64,000 nt of DNA from Anaerolineae bacterium (GTDB lineage Bacteria > Chloroflexota > Anaerolineae > Promineifilales > Promineifilaceae), in contig JAUIAP010000003.1 in the NCBI GenBank assembly GCA_030425205.1, forward strand, positions 186,001 to 250,000, in the 5' to 3' direction. Positions 17,608 to 26,135 of this stretch are shown one piece after another. A program made the position numbers and the translations under genes. Within the stretch, counting starts at the first letter, position 1. Each line of letters starts with the position of its first letter. Below the pieces are notes generated by a model. It saw only the letters and a program-made list of their open reading frames with translations. It was not told where the DNA came from and ran no database searches.

Positions 17608-19140
17608 TTAGGCTGCGCCAAGTCGTGAGATCGGATGATCACCAAGCGCGATGCTGACCAGCTTTGTTTCCATGTAGAAATCGAAGGAGTAGTCGCCGCC
17701 ATCTCGGCCGATTCCGCTGTATTTGACTCCACCAAACGGGGCAGGCAAATGGCGCACATTCTGGCTATTTACCCAAACCATTCCCGCCTCGACTTTGTGT
17801 GCCATGTTGAGTGCGCGGGTGACATCTTTTGTCCAGATATAGGCGGTCAACCCATAGCGTGTGCTGTTGGCAATCTCGATTGCATCATCCTCGCCATCAA
17901 ACGCAAATGCGGTTAAGAAGGGGCCAAACACCTCTTCCTGTGCCAGTCGCATCTCTTTATTTGCATCTTTGAACAGCGTCGGCGTGATGTAACAACCCTC
18001 TTCCAATCCTGCGGGATGCTTGCCATCACCAACCATCAACGTCGCGCCATCTTCCTGCCCAACGGTGACATAGCTGCTCACCTTATCGTAGTGAACCTGA
18101 TGAATTAGTGGCCCCACCTCAGTTGCAGGATCGAGCGGATTGCCCACTTTGATGTTGGCGACACGCTGCGCCATTCTGTCCATGAAATCATCATAGACAG
18201 AACGTTCAACCAGCAAGCGGCTTGACGACGTGCAGCGTTCACCATTGAGGCTGTACTTCATGAAGATCGCCGCGTCGAGCGCACGGTCGAGGTCGGCATC
18301 TGCGAAAACGATGACGGGGTTTTTGCCGCCCAGTTCAAAATGGACGCGCTTGAGCGTCGCCGCCCCTTGCCGCATGATGTGGCTGCCCGTTGTCGTCTCG
18401 CCGACAAACGCAATCGCCTTGATGTGTTCGTGTTCGGTCAACGCCTTACCAGCCGTTTCACCATACCCATGCACAAGATTGACCACACCAGCAGGCATTC
18501 CCGCTTCCGCCATAATTTCGTGCAGACGCATCGCCGTGACAGGGCTGAGTTCGGCCGGTTTATGCACGACCGTGCAACCAGCCGCCAGCGCGGGCGCAAT
18601 CTTCCACGTGCTCAGCATGAATGGCGTATTCCACGGCGTAATCACACCGACGGGGCCAATCGGCTGGCGAATCGTGTAGTTGAGATGGGTATTTGTCGGC
18701 AGGGCTTGACCATCGTTTGCGCCCTGCACCAAATCGGCAAAGTAGCGGAAGTTCGCCGCGCCGCGAATGGCAGCTTTCGCCATAAAGCGGATCGGCTGGC
18801 CCGTATCGAGCGATTCGAGCAGGGAAAGTTCTTCCGCGTTTTCTTCGATCAGGTCGGCAACACGATAGAGCAGGTCGCGCCGTTGTTTTGCAGGCATCGC
18901 TGCCCATGCGGGGAATGCGTCCCACGCGGCTTGAGCGGCCGCGTCAACGTCTTGCGCGTTACCCTCTGCGACGGTTGCGATCACGCTATTGTCGATTGGG
19001 GAAGTCGTCTCGTATGTTTTGCCAGATATCGCGTCGCGGTGTTCGCCGTTGATGATATTCTTGATGCCGCGCTCGGCGATGTTGGCGCGGTAGCCGACGA
19101 TGGCGGCTTGGTTGTGTTCAAATGTTGCTGTTGAGGCCAT
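17608..19140 (-). CDS. hpaE: 5-carboxymethyl-2-hydroxymuconate semialdehyde dehydrogenase-like ALDH
   Basis: NAD-dependent aldehyde dehydrogenase, about 510 residues, expected to oxidise the semialdehyde made by the neighbouring dioxygenase. Motifs: substrate/cofactor loop TPWNTPFMLSTWK, the general base Glu in HFELGGKNP and the nucleophile Cys in NGERCTSSSR, all intact, with PFGGVKYSGIGRDGG near the C-terminus. A possible upstream start adds 12 residues; MASTATFEH is preferred. The name rests on neighbours (hpaD before, FAH-family gene after) and on overall similarity to HpaE; other semialdehydes are possible. Confidence 0.82.
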   Translation of the reverse strand: MASTATFEHNQAAIVGYRANIAERGIKNIINGEHRDAISGKTYETTSPIDNSVIATVAEGNAQDVDAAAQAAWDAFPAWAAMPAKQRRDLLYRVADLIEENAEELSLLESLDTGQPIRFMAKAAIRGAANFRYFADLVQGANDGQALPTNTHLNYTIRQPIGPVGVITPWNTPFMLSTWKIAPALAAGCTVVHKPAELSPVTAMRLHEIMAEAGMPAGVVNLVHGYGETAGKALTEHEHIKAIAFVGETTTGSHIMRQGAATLKRVHFELGGKNPVIVFADADLDRALDAAIFMKYSLNGERCTSSSRLLVERSVYDDFMDRMAQRVANIKVGNPLDPATEVGPLIHQVHYDKVSSYVTVGQEDGATLMVGDGKHPAGLEEGCYITPTLFKDANKEMRLAQEEVFGPFLTAFAFDGEDDAIEIANSTRYGLTAYIWTKDVTRALNMAHKVEAGMVWVNSQNVRHLPAPFGGVKYSGIGRDGGDYSFDFYMETKLVSIALGDHPISRLGAA

Positions 19141-19220
19141 TATTTTCGCCGTCGCGCGATAAGCCCGACGTTCCAAATTTCTATTTACCGGATGGATGTT
19201 TCAGGATTTTGTGACACGAA

Positions 19221-19739
19221 CTATTCGTCGCTTTTTGCCGTTCCAACCCAGCCCGTAACCGATACGTCATGTTGTCCGAGAAAAAGGCTCAAATGTGCTG
19301 CGTGTTCTTGGACGTGGCGCATTGTGTAGAGCAAAAGCTCGCCATAGCCGCGTTCTCGGCCATTTGAGAATTTACACATGTGGCTGGCCTGTTCGTCGGT
19401 TAAGTTCATCGTCTTCTGCTGACATTTGTTGCGACAATAGAGCAGGTAATCGAGCATTTCTGCTTTTGAGTACACGCGATCTGGCATCTTACCACTTGCA
19501 TCTAGCTCGTTGAGCGTGAAGGGCGCAGGTGGCGCAAAGTCGATGTCCGTGCCTTCGAGATAGAGATCGAGCCAGAAAAGGGTGTGAAACGTCACGTTCC
19601 AGAAAGATGAGAATCCTTCGGGTGCGCCCGCTAAAGGCCAGATGTTGACTTCCCAAAGTTCGTCTGGGCAGTCGTTGATAACGCCTTTTAAGGTATCAAT
19701 TGCTGCACCAAATTGTCGCCAGATAATTTCGCCCCACAT
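19221..19739 (-). CDS. DinB superfamily protein
   Basis: 172-residue four-helix-bundle protein of the DinB/YfiT type, which normally binds a metal through three histidines. Candidate ligands are His52 in WNVTFHTLFWLDL and two histidines in TMRHVQEHAAHLSLFLG. Many members are thiol-dependent S-transferases or of unknown role. It lies between the hpaE-like and FAH-family genes, with 11 bases to the latter, so it probably belongs to the pathway, perhaps as a thiol-dependent isomerase; that is inference only. Confidence 0.75.
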   Translation of the reverse strand: MWGEIIWRQFGAAIDTLKGVINDCPDELWEVNIWPLAGAPEGFSSFWNVTFHTLFWLDLYLEGTDIDFAPPAPFTLNELDASGKMPDRVYSKAEMLDYLLYCRNKCQQKTMNLTDEQASHMCKFSNGRERGYGELLLYTMRHVQEHAAHLSLFLGQHDVSVTGWVGTAKSDE

Positions 19740-19750
19740 GTTGATTTCTC

Positions 19751-20491
19751 CTATAAGCTATCTACGATTTCATTTTCGAGTACGCCAATGCCGTCAATTT
19801 CGACGCGCACCTTGTCGCCAGCATAAACGTGTGAGATGCCTTCTGGCGTACCTGTAAAAATGATGTCGCCGCGATTGAGCGTCATGAATTCGGAGAGGTA
19901 GGCGATGAGGTCGGCGACGCTGTGGCGCAGGTTTTTGGTGTTGCCCTGCTGACGCAGTTCGTCGTTGACATAGGTGCGGATTTCGACGTTGGTGGGGTCG
20001 ATCTGATCGGCCGAAACCAAAACCGGCCCCATCGGACCAAACGTATCATGCCCCTTCGCTTTCACAGGCGGACGATAGTAATTGCCGACAAAGTCGCGCA
20101 CGGTGTATTCGTTGCCGATGGTGTAGCCAGCGACGTAATCGAGCGCATCTTCGGCCGAAACCTTATAAGCCGCTCGTCCCATCACAGCCACCAACTCCCC
20201 TTCATAGTGCATGTACTCAACGTCAGGACGCACAACTTTATTGCCATGCCCGATCAGCGTGTGCGGCATTTTGTGAAAGACAATTGGATACTCTGGCAAA
20301 TCGAGGCCAAGCTCAACAGCATGGTCGGCATAGCCAAGCGCAACACCAATGGCCGTACACCCCTTTGGATCGACGGGCGGCAGCCACATCACATCGTTGG
20401 GGTCGTAGGCGACGGTGCCAACCCAGAGTTGGTCATCTTTGTAAATTCCTTCGTGTATTTGTCCGTTGTAGGCGAATCTTGCGGTTTTCAT
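19751..20491 (-). CDS. Fumarylacetoacetate hydrolase family isomerase/decarboxylase
   Basis: 246-residue FAH-fold enzyme, expected to act on the ring-fission acid after the dehydrogenase (HpaG-like decarboxylase/isomerase). The metal site is visible: Glu in YEGELVAVMG, the glycine pair in VAGYTIGNEYTVRDF and Asp/Lys in AKGHDTFGPMGP. The substrate loop IFTGTPEGI is intact. The N-terminal 40 residues form the small beta domain common to the family. It follows the order expected for homoprotocatechuate degradation. Fumarylpyruvate-type hydrolysis is an alternative. Confidence 0.82.
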   Translation of the reverse strand: MKTARFAYNGQIHEGIYKDDQLWVGTVAYDPNDVMWLPPVDPKGCTAIGVALGYADHAVELGLDLPEYPIVFHKMPHTLIGHGNKVVRPDVEYMHYEGELVAVMGRAAYKVSAEDALDYVAGYTIGNEYTVRDFVGNYYRPPVKAKGHDTFGPMGPVLVSADQIDPTNVEIRTYVNDELRQQGNTKNLRHSVADLIAYLSEFMTLNRGDIIFTGTPEGISHVYAGDKVRVEIDGIGVLENEIVDSL

Positions 20492-20496
20492 AAAAA

Positions 20497-20564
20497 AGTG
20501 GCTAGTAGTTAGTGGCTGGTGGCTAGTAAATTTCTTACTAGCAACTAGCCACTAGCGACTAAAT
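20497..20564. repeat. Inverted heptad repeat hairpin, unit AGTGGCT/ACTAGCC
   Basis: Left arm heptads AGTGGCT, AGTAGTT, AGTGGCT, GGTGGCT (20497-20524); right arm heptads ACTAGCA, ACTAGCC, ACTAGCG, ACTAAAT (20537-20564). The arms are complementary in register. It fills the 73-base gap between two leftward genes. Confidence 0.8.
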
Positions 20565-21110
20565 CTATCTCACCCCTAAAGTGAGTAATCTATTTCTCTT
20601 AAACGTGTCGATCATATCGGCGGCTGATTTTTGGGCATCTGGACCCATGAGCAGGCTGGGTTCGCTGCCCTCGAACTTTTCGCAAACAAATTTGTGCGAA
20701 TCGTACATGATGGCGAACGCTTGGCGGAATTTTTGGATCGCGGGGAGCAGTTCAGCGGGTGGGTTTTGGAAAGTCGGCTTGAGCTTGCGGAGGACGGTTT
20801 TCACCAGATAGTCGTGGTCGTGTGACCACATGCCGCTGAATCCTTCGGAGGACTCAAACATATTCGGCCGAACATAGCCATCATACGCCGCCTGACTAAA
20901 ACTGCCCGCCAATTTGAAGGCGACGGCCGATCCCCACAAGAGCTGTGTGGCTCGCTCGATTTCGCGCTCTGCCGCCAGCATGTTGCCAGCGTCGAGTTCA
21001 GCTTGCAGTTTATTGCCGATCATAATCAGCGACTGCACATAGGTGAAAAAGAGGTGGTGTCCGACGCGCCAGCGCTGTCTTGCGTCGTCAAGTTCTTTTA
21101 AGTTTAACAT
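20565..21110 (-). CDS. Unknown helical protein in the catabolic cluster
   Basis: 181 residues, no signal or membrane segment, predicted almost entirely helical. It has aromatic/histidine-rich stretches (WRVGHHLFFTYVQS near 14, MWSHDHDYLVK near 98, IMYDSHKFVCEKFEG near 140). His and Glu/Asp spacing (HH, EREIERA, HDHD, DSH) could bind a metal in a helical bundle, but no known motif was matched. It lies between hairpin repeats in the run of catabolic genes. I do not recognise it. Confidence 0.65.
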   Translation of the reverse strand: MLNLKELDDARQRWRVGHHLFFTYVQSLIMIGNKLQAELDAGNMLAAEREIERATQLLWGSAVAFKLAGSFSQAAYDGYVRPNMFESSEGFSGMWSHDHDYLVKTVLRKLKPTFQNPPAELLPAIQKFRQAFAIMYDSHKFVCEKFEGSEPSLLMGPDAQKSAADMIDTFKRNRLLTLGVR

Positions 21111-21117
21111 TTGAGCC

Positions 21118-21178
21118 TTTCAGCGTATCAGCATTTCAGCGTTTCAGCGATTAAGCTGACTGCTGAAACGCTGATTAG
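21118..21178. repeat. Inverted octad repeat hairpin, unit TTTCAGCG
   Basis: Units TTTCAGCG, TATCAGCA, TTTCAGCG, TTTCAGCG (21118-21149) face complementary CTGAAACG and CTGATTAG (about 21162-21177). It covers the last bases of the P-loop gene's stop codon. Confidence 0.75.
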
Positions 21179-22455
21179 CCAATAAACATCTGTAACGTCG
21201 TCAAAATCGCCACATGGATCAATGGCGTTTCGATGACCGTCAGTGGGTTATCATTATCTAAATTTTCAAGCACGTTGGCGTAAGATTGCAACATCCCCGC
21301 TAAGTAGACGCTCGTGCTAGATTTCTCGGTGCGAACGACGTTAAAGTGATTGTCGTAGATGTCGAATTTTTCGGCGCGGCTGATTGTTTCGGCCGAAATC
21401 TCTCCCTCCAACACCCCGATCACCTCATTCACAACTGCGAGCCGGTCACACAGCGGCGCATCTAATGGCATCGCCGACAACTTCTGAATTGCACGCATCT
21501 GCGTGTCCGTCAATGGATCGCCATCATCTAAGAGTGAATCTAGCACCGATGGCGCGGGCAGCAACAGTGGTTCGCCAAAATCGACCACTTCATTGGTTGA
21601 GCCGGTGACGATGCTGTGCCAATTCTCGACTTGTGACGCGATTTCTGCGGGAGTGAATTGGGCTTCGAGTTGGGAGATGATTTCGGCCGATTCGGCCGAA
21701 TTTGCCATTAACTCACCCGCAATCACATCCATTTCATAAACTGATTTCTCAGGCCGCAACACATCCTCAACCAAAATCATTTCTGCGTGACGATGGCGCA
21801 ACAAAGCCTCATAGACGCCACCATAAATGTATGGATTATAGGGCGCATCCCGCCGCGCTTTGGTCAATCCAATCTCACGCGCCAGCCCGTTGACCTCTTC
21901 CCACAGCGCACGCAAGACATCAGGTGAGGCATCCAGCTTTTCCTTCTCGTGTTGTGGATTTGCCGATGTTTTTGCGCGTGCATTTTCAATGTGTGAGCGC
22001 ACTTCCCACGATGGGACAGGCACAACAAATAGCGTTGAATCTGATGCAAGAATGCCTTCAGCAGCATCATCCCGCTTCTGCGCCAACTCGATCAGGCGAT
22101 TGCCAATGAGCGGCACTTCCCCAATCAGCATGTGCGCAGGATCGACGTGTGCCGCGTCCCATTGCGCCACCGCCTCACGCGCCCATCTCCCCACCGCTCG
22201 CCGAATCATCGGATCAGTCACGCCATCAATTTCGGGATATTTCGCCAGAATTTCAGGCGTTTCAAATGCTTGCCGCGACACGTCCCATTGGACAGTATGC
22301 ACGGTGCGACCCGCCGAGTTGGCGATGAGCGCAAGCTGTTGCATCAGCAAGCTCTTTCCCACGCCGGGCAACCCCGCGATAAACACCATGCGCTTGCTCT
22401 TGGCAACCTCACTAAACGTTTTATACAGTTCGGACGAAATTGGAATAACTAACAT
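21175..22455 (-). CDS. P-loop NTPase of unknown function
   Basis: 426 residues. An N-terminal ATP/GTP-binding domain opens with strand VFIAGLPGVGKS (Walker A at about residues 25-33), followed by a kinase-like strand-helix. A strand PAHMLIGEVPLIG (about 118-130) could be Walker B-like, with Glu as the acidic residue. The second half is long, acidic and helical, with ELMANSAESAEIISQLEAQF and VVDFGEPLLLPAPSVLDSLLDDGDP, and has no recognised domain. It is placed between the unknown helical gene and the ThDP enzyme gene. A three-stem hairpin lies upstream of its start. No family assigned. Confidence 0.65.
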   Translation of the reverse strand: MLVIPISSELYKTFSEVAKSKRMVFIAGLPGVGKSLLMQQLALIANSAGRTVHTVQWDVSRQAFETPEILAKYPEIDGVTDPMIRRAVGRWAREAVAQWDAAHVDPAHMLIGEVPLIGNRLIELAQKRDDAAEGILASDSTLFVVPVPSWEVRSHIENARAKTSANPQHEKEKLDASPDVLRALWEEVNGLAREIGLTKARRDAPYNPYIYGGVYEALLRHRHAEMILVEDVLRPEKSVYEMDVIAGELMANSAESAEIISQLEAQFTPAEIASQVENWHSIVTGSTNEVVDFGEPLLLPAPSVLDSLLDDGDPLTDTQMRAIQKLSAMPLDAPLCDRLAVVNEVIGVLEGEISAETISRAEKFDIYDNHFNVVRTEKSSTSVYLAGMLQSYANVLENLDNDNPLTVIETPLIHVAILTTLQMFIG

Positions 22456-22463
22456 TGTTTATT

Positions 22464-22511
22464 GGAGCGCGAACGGCTCGTTCGCTGCTGCGGTCGAGGC
22501 GACCGCGCTCC
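22464..22511. other. Three-way-junction hairpin between two genes
   Basis: An outer stem GGAGCGCG/CGCGCTCC encloses two adjacent small hairpins, CGAACG-GCT-CGTTCG and CGGTCG-AGG-CGACCG. It lies five bases after the ThDP gene's stop codon and eight before the next start codon on the same strand, so it sits exactly in the intergenic leader. Confidence 0.6.
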
Positions 22512-22516
22512 CAGTT

Positions 22517-24142
22517 TTAACCTCGAACCTTCCCTAAATTACGGAACCGATCCACGCTTTCAACCTCTGGCATGGGAATCTCAATGATGGTCGGTAAATC
22601 AGATGCAAACCCACGTTGTAACGCGCCGCGCAAATCTTCGGGCGACGTCACACACTCCCCATTCGCGCCAAACGTCTTCGCCATCGCCACAAAATCAGGG
22701 TTGACCAAGTCAGTCGCAATCACGCGCCCGCCGTATAAGTTGCGCTGCATCTGCTGAACGTTGCCATATTGAGCGTTGTTAAAAATCAACGTCACCAGCC
22801 CAATTTTATGCTGTACGGCGGTTGCCAATGCCTGAACGCCAAACATAAAGCCACCATCTCCCGCGATACTGACCACTGGTGCATCGGGCTTGCCCACTTT
22901 GACACCCAATGCCGTCGGGAAGCCATAGCCCAGTGTGCCCATGTAGCCTGTCGAGATGTAGGTGCGCGGATGATAGGCTGGATAGATGATACGGCTGGCA
23001 AATCCAACCTGCGTCAGCTCATCGACAAAAATGCCCGCTTCGCCTAGCTCCTCGCGGATTACCTGCAAATATGCTTTCTGGAATGCCATATAGTCGGTGC
23101 GTTCTTGCCATTCTGCCTTGAGCGCGTTCAGCTCATCCGCACGAGAATCGCGCGCATGATTGTGCTGTTTCACCGCTTCGACCAACGCTGGCAAAATATC
23201 CTCCGCGCGACCCGTCAACGCAATATCTGGCGTGCGAATCACGTCATGCGCGGCGGGATCAACGTCGATTTTGATGACGGTCATCTTGTCATCAACGCCC
23301 CATTTTTGTAGTGGAATACGTCCATGCGTGCCAACTAACAGCACGGCATCGGTCGTTTTCCATAGCTCATGCGAAGGGGGCATATGCAGGCTCAGCGGAT
23401 TGCGTGCATCCTGTACGCCCATCCCCGTGCGATACCCAACGACGGGGGCTTGCAACATCTCCGATAGTTCACGGATTGGTGCGCTTGCGCCCTGTGCACC
23501 GCCGCCGACATAGATGATCGGCTGTTTCGATGTGCCTAAAATTTTTGCCGCATCTTCAAGCCCTGCGGGAACAGATGGCAATTCGGATGGTTCACTGTCC
23601 ACTGTGACGACGGTAGACGATTGCTCACTAAGTATTCCCGCCAAGACATCCATCGGAACCTCAAGCCCGACGGGGCGCGGCCGACCTGTATTTAGCTGGC
23701 GGAATGCCTCAGCAACGAGGGCTGGCACTTCTTCAGGACTTTTTGCACTGGCTGACCATTTGGTGAGCTGTTGCAAAATGCTGAATTGGTCGGGAAGTTC
23801 GTGCAGAACGCCCTTGCCTTTGCCAATTGCCTTTGTCGGAATTTGCCCGACGATGCAGAGGACGCGCGCATTGAGGCCATACGCCGTGGCGAGTGCTGCC
23901 CCCGCATTGAGCAAGCCCGGACCTGGCACAATGTTGAACACGCCGATTTTGCCCGTCGCTTGGGCATAACCAAGTGCCATGTAGCCCGTTTCCTGCTCAT
24001 GGCGGCAGTGGACGACGCGAATCTGATCGCCCGCGTCGTAGAGTGCGTTGTAAAGTGCGTCATTTTGCACACCGGGCAACCCAAAAAGGGTATCTACGCC
24101 GTGTGCGATGAGGGATTGAACGAGTGCGGTTCCGCCAGTCAT
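22517..24142 (-). CDS. Thiamine diphosphate-dependent enzyme (acetolactate synthase / 2-oxoacid decarboxylase family)
   Basis: 541 residues in three domains: N-terminal pyrimidine-binding (catalytic Glu49 in CRHEQETGYMALGYA), central NAD-like domain, and C-terminal pyrophosphate-binding domain with the GDGG ... NN motif (GDGGFMFGVQALATA, then FNNAQYG). The family includes acetolactate synthase, benzoylformate decarboxylase and arylpyruvate decarboxylase; motifs alone do not choose. Next to an aminotransferase and an aromatic ring-cleavage set, decarboxylation of an arylpyruvate is the attractive reading. No regulatory subunit gene is adjacent, which speaks against anabolic acetolactate synthase. 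Confidence 0.85.
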   Translation of the reverse strand: MTGGTALVQSLIAHGVDTLFGLPGVQNDALYNALYDAGDQIRVVHCRHEQETGYMALGYAQATGKIGVFNIVPGPGLLNAGAALATAYGLNARVLCIVGQIPTKAIGKGKGVLHELPDQFSILQQLTKWSASAKSPEEVPALVAEAFRQLNTGRPRPVGLEVPMDVLAGILSEQSSTVVTVDSEPSELPSVPAGLEDAAKILGTSKQPIIYVGGGAQGASAPIRELSEMLQAPVVGYRTGMGVQDARNPLSLHMPPSHELWKTTDAVLLVGTHGRIPLQKWGVDDKMTVIKIDVDPAAHDVIRTPDIALTGRAEDILPALVEAVKQHNHARDSRADELNALKAEWQERTDYMAFQKAYLQVIREELGEAGIFVDELTQVGFASRIIYPAYHPRTYISTGYMGTLGYGFPTALGVKVGKPDAPVVSIAGDGGFMFGVQALATAVQHKIGLVTLIFNNAQYGNVQQMQRNLYGGRVIATDLVNPDFVAMAKTFGANGECVTSPEDLRGALQRGFASDLPTIIEIPMPEVESVDRFRNLGKVRG

Positions 24143-24143
24143 A

Positions 24144-24232
24144 GTGTGGTAAGTGGTAAGTTATAAGTGGTAAGTGGTAAGTGAAGCGTGAATTCCTCTT
24201 CACTATCCACTCTTCACTCTGCACTTACCACT
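24144..24232. repeat. Inverted heptad repeat hairpin, unit AAGTGGT/ACCACTT
   Basis: Left arm GTGTGGT, AAGTGGT, AAGTTAT, AAGTGGT, AAGTGGT, AAGTGAA (24144-24185); right arm CTTCACT, ATCCACT, CTTCACT, CTGCACT, TACCACT (24198-24232). The right arm runs 19 bases into the aminotransferase gene and supplies its last residues and stop codon. Confidence 0.8.
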
Positions 24233-25293
24233 TCTTTAAGTTTATTGATAAACGCCTGATTGCCTTCAGGCTTCGTTGCCGAGACACGCATGGTGTTCTC
24301 TAGGCCGCGATCTTTTTGTGGTTTGACGAGGATGTTTGCTGCGCTCATCTGAGCCGCCACCTCTTTTGCGTTGAGCGTGTTGGGCAGTTTGATGATGATG
24401 AAATTTGTTTCGCTGGGAATGTATTCGATGCCGAGCGCGTCGAGTTGGGTGCAGATCCATTGTTTGCCTTCGAGCGCGACGCGGACATTCTCCCAGAGAT
24501 GATCTTGATCTTGCAATGCGGCGATCATCGCAACATGGGCGAGGCGATTTTGGTGGAAGCCGCGCTGAAAGCCTGCAATGTAGTCGGCTATTTCGGGGCG
24601 TGCAATCGCGTACCCTGCGCGCAGACCCGCCATGCCGTATGCCTTGCTAAAGCTTTGGATGCTGATGATGTTGTGACCGTCAAGAATGTAGGGAATGGAG
24701 TTGGGGTAGTCGGGGTTGGTGACGAAGTGGCAATAGACTTCATCGGCGACTAGCAAAACGTGGTCAGGAAGATTGGTGACGAGGCGGTGAAAATCGGCCG
24801 ATCCCATCATCGTCCCCGTCGGGTTATTCGGATTACAAATCAACACAATCCGCGTCCTCTCGTTAATTGCCGCAAGTATCCCATCGACATCGACGCTGAA
24901 ATCAGGCAACAAGAGCGGCACGTCCACATGCACGCCCCCTTCTTGCAACGTCACCTTTTTGTACATCCCAAACGTGGGCGAACAGCTAATCAGATCATCC
25001 CCTTCGGTGATGAAGGCGCGTGTCGCCATTTCGATGGTTTCGTATCCGCTGCACGCCGTATAAAAATGGTCGGCCGTCAAATCATTTTTCCAAACTTTCG
25101 CCAACGCTTCGCGCAAATTGTTGTCTGAGAAAACGGGATATTTGCCGATTTGATCGGCTTCAGCACGAATCGCTTCTGCAACTTTTGGCGAAACGCCGAG
25201 CGGGCTCTCGTTGAAATGGAGCCGATAGGCGGTTTCATCCTGCGCGGTTTCGCGGACGGGGGGACGGGGGAATGTGCGGTATGGGAAGTTCAT
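24214..25293 (-). CDS. Class I/II PLP aminotransferase (histidinol-phosphate aminotransferase-like)
   Basis: 359 residues. The PLP-binding lysine is in SFSKAYGMAGLRAGYA (about residue 219), the Asn/Asp and Tyr cofactor contacts are in CNPNNPTGT and VADEVYCHF, and the phosphate/carboxylate-binding Arg is near the end (ENTMRVSAT). It resembles HisC, whose substrates include aromatic amino acids. With hisB, hisH and hisA located 6 kb away in a separate unit and a ThDP enzyme next door, an aromatic aminotransferase role is at least as likely as histidine synthesis. It overlaps the next upstream gene by four bases. Confidence 0.85.
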   Translation of the reverse strand: MNFPYRTFPRPPVRETAQDETAYRLHFNESPLGVSPKVAEAIRAEADQIGKYPVFSDNNLREALAKVWKNDLTADHFYTACSGYETIEMATRAFITEGDDLISCSPTFGMYKKVTLQEGGVHVDVPLLLPDFSVDVDGILAAINERTRIVLICNPNNPTGTMMGSADFHRLVTNLPDHVLLVADEVYCHFVTNPDYPNSIPYILDGHNIISIQSFSKAYGMAGLRAGYAIARPEIADYIAGFQRGFHQNRLAHVAMIAALQDQDHLWENVRVALEGKQWICTQLDALGIEYIPSETNFIIIKLPNTLNAKEVAAQMSAANILVKPQKDRGLENTMRVSATKPEGNQAFINKLKEVVSAE

Positions 25294-26135
25294 GATTTGT
25301 TTAGTGCGTTCAACACGTCGCGTAGTTCTGGTGTTTCAGGTGCGTCTTTGAAGCGGGCGAGGCGATTATAAATTTCGGCCGATCCCCGATGAAATCCATC
25401 CGGCAATCCCAACGCCGCAAACATCTCGACCATTTCCAGCATCTCGCCTTCAAACCGCCACGCCTTCGCCGTCACGCGCCGCGCACGCTGCTGGTTTTGT
25501 TCGGTAGCCTGCTCATCATAGCGATTCCACTGCCGTTCCAATGCGCCGCGCACACCCTGTTGCTCTGCCGCTGCCATCACGAGTGCGAGCAATGCGGTTG
25601 CACCCTTTGTTTGGGCAGCGAAACACATTTTTAGGGCAGATGCATCACCAATTTGGTCGCTGATGATATCCGTTTCAAGTGGCCCCGCCGCGAAATAGGT
25701 CGCGGCGTGTTCTGCATCTGCGCCAGAGAGCGCGAGCCATGTGCGGTTTGGTTCCCACGCAGGAGGGCCAATGATGCTGCCGTCGACAAATGTAATGTTG
25801 GCAGCGGATAATTTTCGGCCGATTCTCTGCGCCTTTTGGGGTGCAATCGCATTGGCATCAATATAAAGTCCCGTGAACCCAGCCGCAATGACATCTTCGG
25901 CCACCGTTTCGGCCGCTGCGGGGGGACAAACGCTGACGATCACGGCACAGCGTTGACATAATGATTCGAGCGATTGCGCATCTTGCAAGTTGTGTTCGGT
26001 TGCTCTTGTGTGGCTGGCTGCACTGCGCCCAGCGGACGCCCAAAAAACGGCGTGACCGCTATTTTGTAGCGTTGCCGCAATGGAGATGCCCATTGCACCG
26101 GGATGGAGAATGCCAATTGTGCTTGATTGTGCCAT
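25290..26135 (-). CDS. NAD(P)-binding oxidoreductase, 6-phosphogluconate/3-hydroxyisobutyrate dehydrogenase-like with DUF1932 domain
   Basis: 281 residues from the chosen ATG (nine residues of a possible longer form dropped). N-terminal Rossmann domain starts IGILHPGAMGISIA; the central helix region has GSIIGPPAWEP; the C-terminal part (about 185-270) resembles the DUF1932 helical domain, with the catalytic-type lysine in DASALKMCFAAQTKG. Such enzymes oxidise beta-hydroxyacids or reduce imines. It is the first gene of the leftward catabolic run, overlapping the aminotransferase start, so the two act together. Substrate unknown. Confidence 0.8.
   Translation of the reverse strand: MAQSSTIGILHPGAMGISIAATLQNSGHAVFWASAGRSAASHTRATEHNLQDAQSLESLCQRCAVIVSVCPPAAAETVAEDVIAAGFTGLYIDANAIAPQKAQRIGRKLSAANITFVDGSIIGPPAWEPNRTWLALSGADAEHAATYFAAGPLETDIISDQIGDASALKMCFAAQTKGATALLALVMAAAEQQGVRGALERQWNRYDEQATEQNQQRARRVTAKAWRFEGEMLEMVEMFAALGLPDGFHRGSAEIYNRLARFKDAPETPELRDVLNALNKS

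Noticed and set aside
24214..25293. Assignment as hisC
   Set aside because: HisC-like sequence, but it is separated from hisB/hisH/hisA and overlaps a catabolic gene; aromatic transamination is equally likely, so no symbol was given.
16528..26135. Kynurenine pathway reading of the catabolic region
   Set aside because: The formamidase-like hydrolase is on the other strand across the transposase unit, and no kynureninase or tryptophan dioxygenase is present; the dioxygenase has the homoprotocatechuate-type layout.
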